A stretch of 64,000 bases of DNA from Methylobacterium sp. NEAU K. Lineage in GTDB: Bacteria > Pseudomonadota > Alphaproteobacteria > Rhizobiales > Beijerinckiaceae. Positions 63,626-64,000 of the stretch are shown in pieces. The notes under the pieces were generated by a model, which saw nothing but the letters and a program-made list of their open reading frames with translations, was not told the DNA's origin and searched no databases. Both the position numbers and the translations under genes were made by a program. The stretch spans positions 62,001-126,000 of the forward strand of contig NZ_JAUYZJ010000004.1 in the NCBI RefSeq assembly GCF_030700285.1, given 5' to 3'. Positions within the stretch are counted from its first letter, which is position 1. Each line of letters starts with the position of its first letter.

Positions 63626-64000
63626 CTAACCATACGTATGATCCTCAGCAGGGAACCGCCCGGCCCGCACCTCGTCCGCGTAGGCCTTCACGGCCTCCTC
63701 GATATGCGCCCGCAGCGACCCGAACTGCCGGACGAATTTCGGCGTGCGCTCGGAGAGGCCGAGCATGTCCTCCAGCACCAGGATCTGCCCGTCGCACACC
63801 GCCGAGGCGCCGATGCCGATGGTGGCGGCGGTGACCCGCGGCGAGGTCGCGATGGCCCGGGCCACCGGCTCGACGATGCCCTCCAGCACGATCGCGAAGG
63901 CCCCCGCCTCGGAGATCGCGCGGGCATCCTCCAGGAGGCGGCGCTCGTCATCCGGCGCTCGGCCCTGCACCTTGAAGCCGCCCATCGTGTTCACCGCCTG
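63626..64000 (-). CDS. panB: 3-methyl-2-oxobutanoate hydroxymethyltransferase, C-terminal part
   Basis: The gene is cut by the window end; about 124 C-terminal codons remain on the minus strand, ending in [53 protein letters not shown] and [14 protein letters not shown] are PanB landmarks. The enzyme makes ketopantoate from 2-oxoisovalerate and methylene-tetrahydrofolate in pantothenate synthesis. The usual G-A-G of TIGIGAG reads G-A-S here. Confidence 0.95.
   Translation of the reverse strand, partial: QAVNTMGGFKVQGRAPDDERRLLEDARAISEAGAFAIVLEGIVEPVARAIATSPRVTAATIGIGASAVCDGQILVLEDMLGLSERTPKFVRQFGSLRAHIEEAVKAYADEVRAGRFPAEDHTYG

Overview
This 64-kb window comes from a very GC-rich chromosome and is densely packed with genes on both strands. 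The gene families point to an alphaproteobacterium of the order Hyphomicrobiales, most likely Methylobacteriaceae. The evidence is a purL-bolA-grxD cluster, an OlsB-like acyltransferase, a NadQ-type NAD regulator, a CtrA-type box (TTAA-N7-TTAA), an RpoH promoter with a ROSE-like RNA thermometer ahead of an hsp20 gene, and a giant apolipoprotein-like coiled-coil protein resembling the Growth Pole Ring protein (GPR) of polar-growing rhizobia. The genus is inferred from this combination, not from a marker gene. No rRNA, tRNA, CRISPR array, prophage or insertion sequence was seen.

Layout. 1-8.4 kb: the tail of a DedA gene, a BtuF-like binding protein without a signal peptide, mmcB, a CPA1 Na+/H+ antiporter, a small secreted protein, a GNAT enzyme, and glyQ and glyS with a periplasmic-protein gene between them. 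8.5-16.0 kb: a complete four-carbon acid-sugar locus. A lacI-otnC operon on the minus strand diverges from MFS transporter-ltnD-otnI-otnK-denD on the plus strand. A perfect 16-bp LacI-type palindrome lies between them. Together these enzymes should take L-threonate and D-erythronate to dihydroxyacetone phosphate. 16.0-25.2 kb: a vapBC toxin-antitoxin pair with its own inverted-repeat operator, recQ, a membrane alpha/beta-hydrolase-like protein, then purL-bolA-DUF29-grxD ending in a strong terminator, and rlmN.

25.2-35.7 kb: a minus-strand alpha-2-macroglobulin gene with an intact thioester motif followed by an mscS channel gene, a small monooxygenase-fold protein, a Kdo hydroxylase, a DNA-binding-like protein, an OlsB-like acyltransferase and the heat-shock hsp20 unit. 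This stretch has a clear envelope theme. 35.9-45.7 kb: an alpha/beta hydrolase, sixA, a MoxR ATPase, an unrecognised two-gene membrane operon with a CtrA-type box in its leader, a KefB-type antiporter, a CoxE-like VWA protein (probable partner of the MoxR ATPase), a [2Fe-2S] ferredoxin and an Hpt protein.

45.9-64 kb: the 2355-residue GPR-like protein, whose core is an unbroken series of 11-residue repeats; a DUF1489 protein; a CheZ-like phosphatase; an MFS transporter; an Mla-type lipid transport operon (permease with fused STAS domain, ATPase, MCE protein, lipoprotein); an XRE-cupin regulator; the overlapping thiE-thiD pair; a NadQ-like regulator; and the 3' part of panB, cut by the window end. 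The most unusual features are the hendecad architecture of the GPR-like protein, the CtrA-boxed membrane operon of unknown function, and the fully assembled threonate/erythronate locus with its operator.
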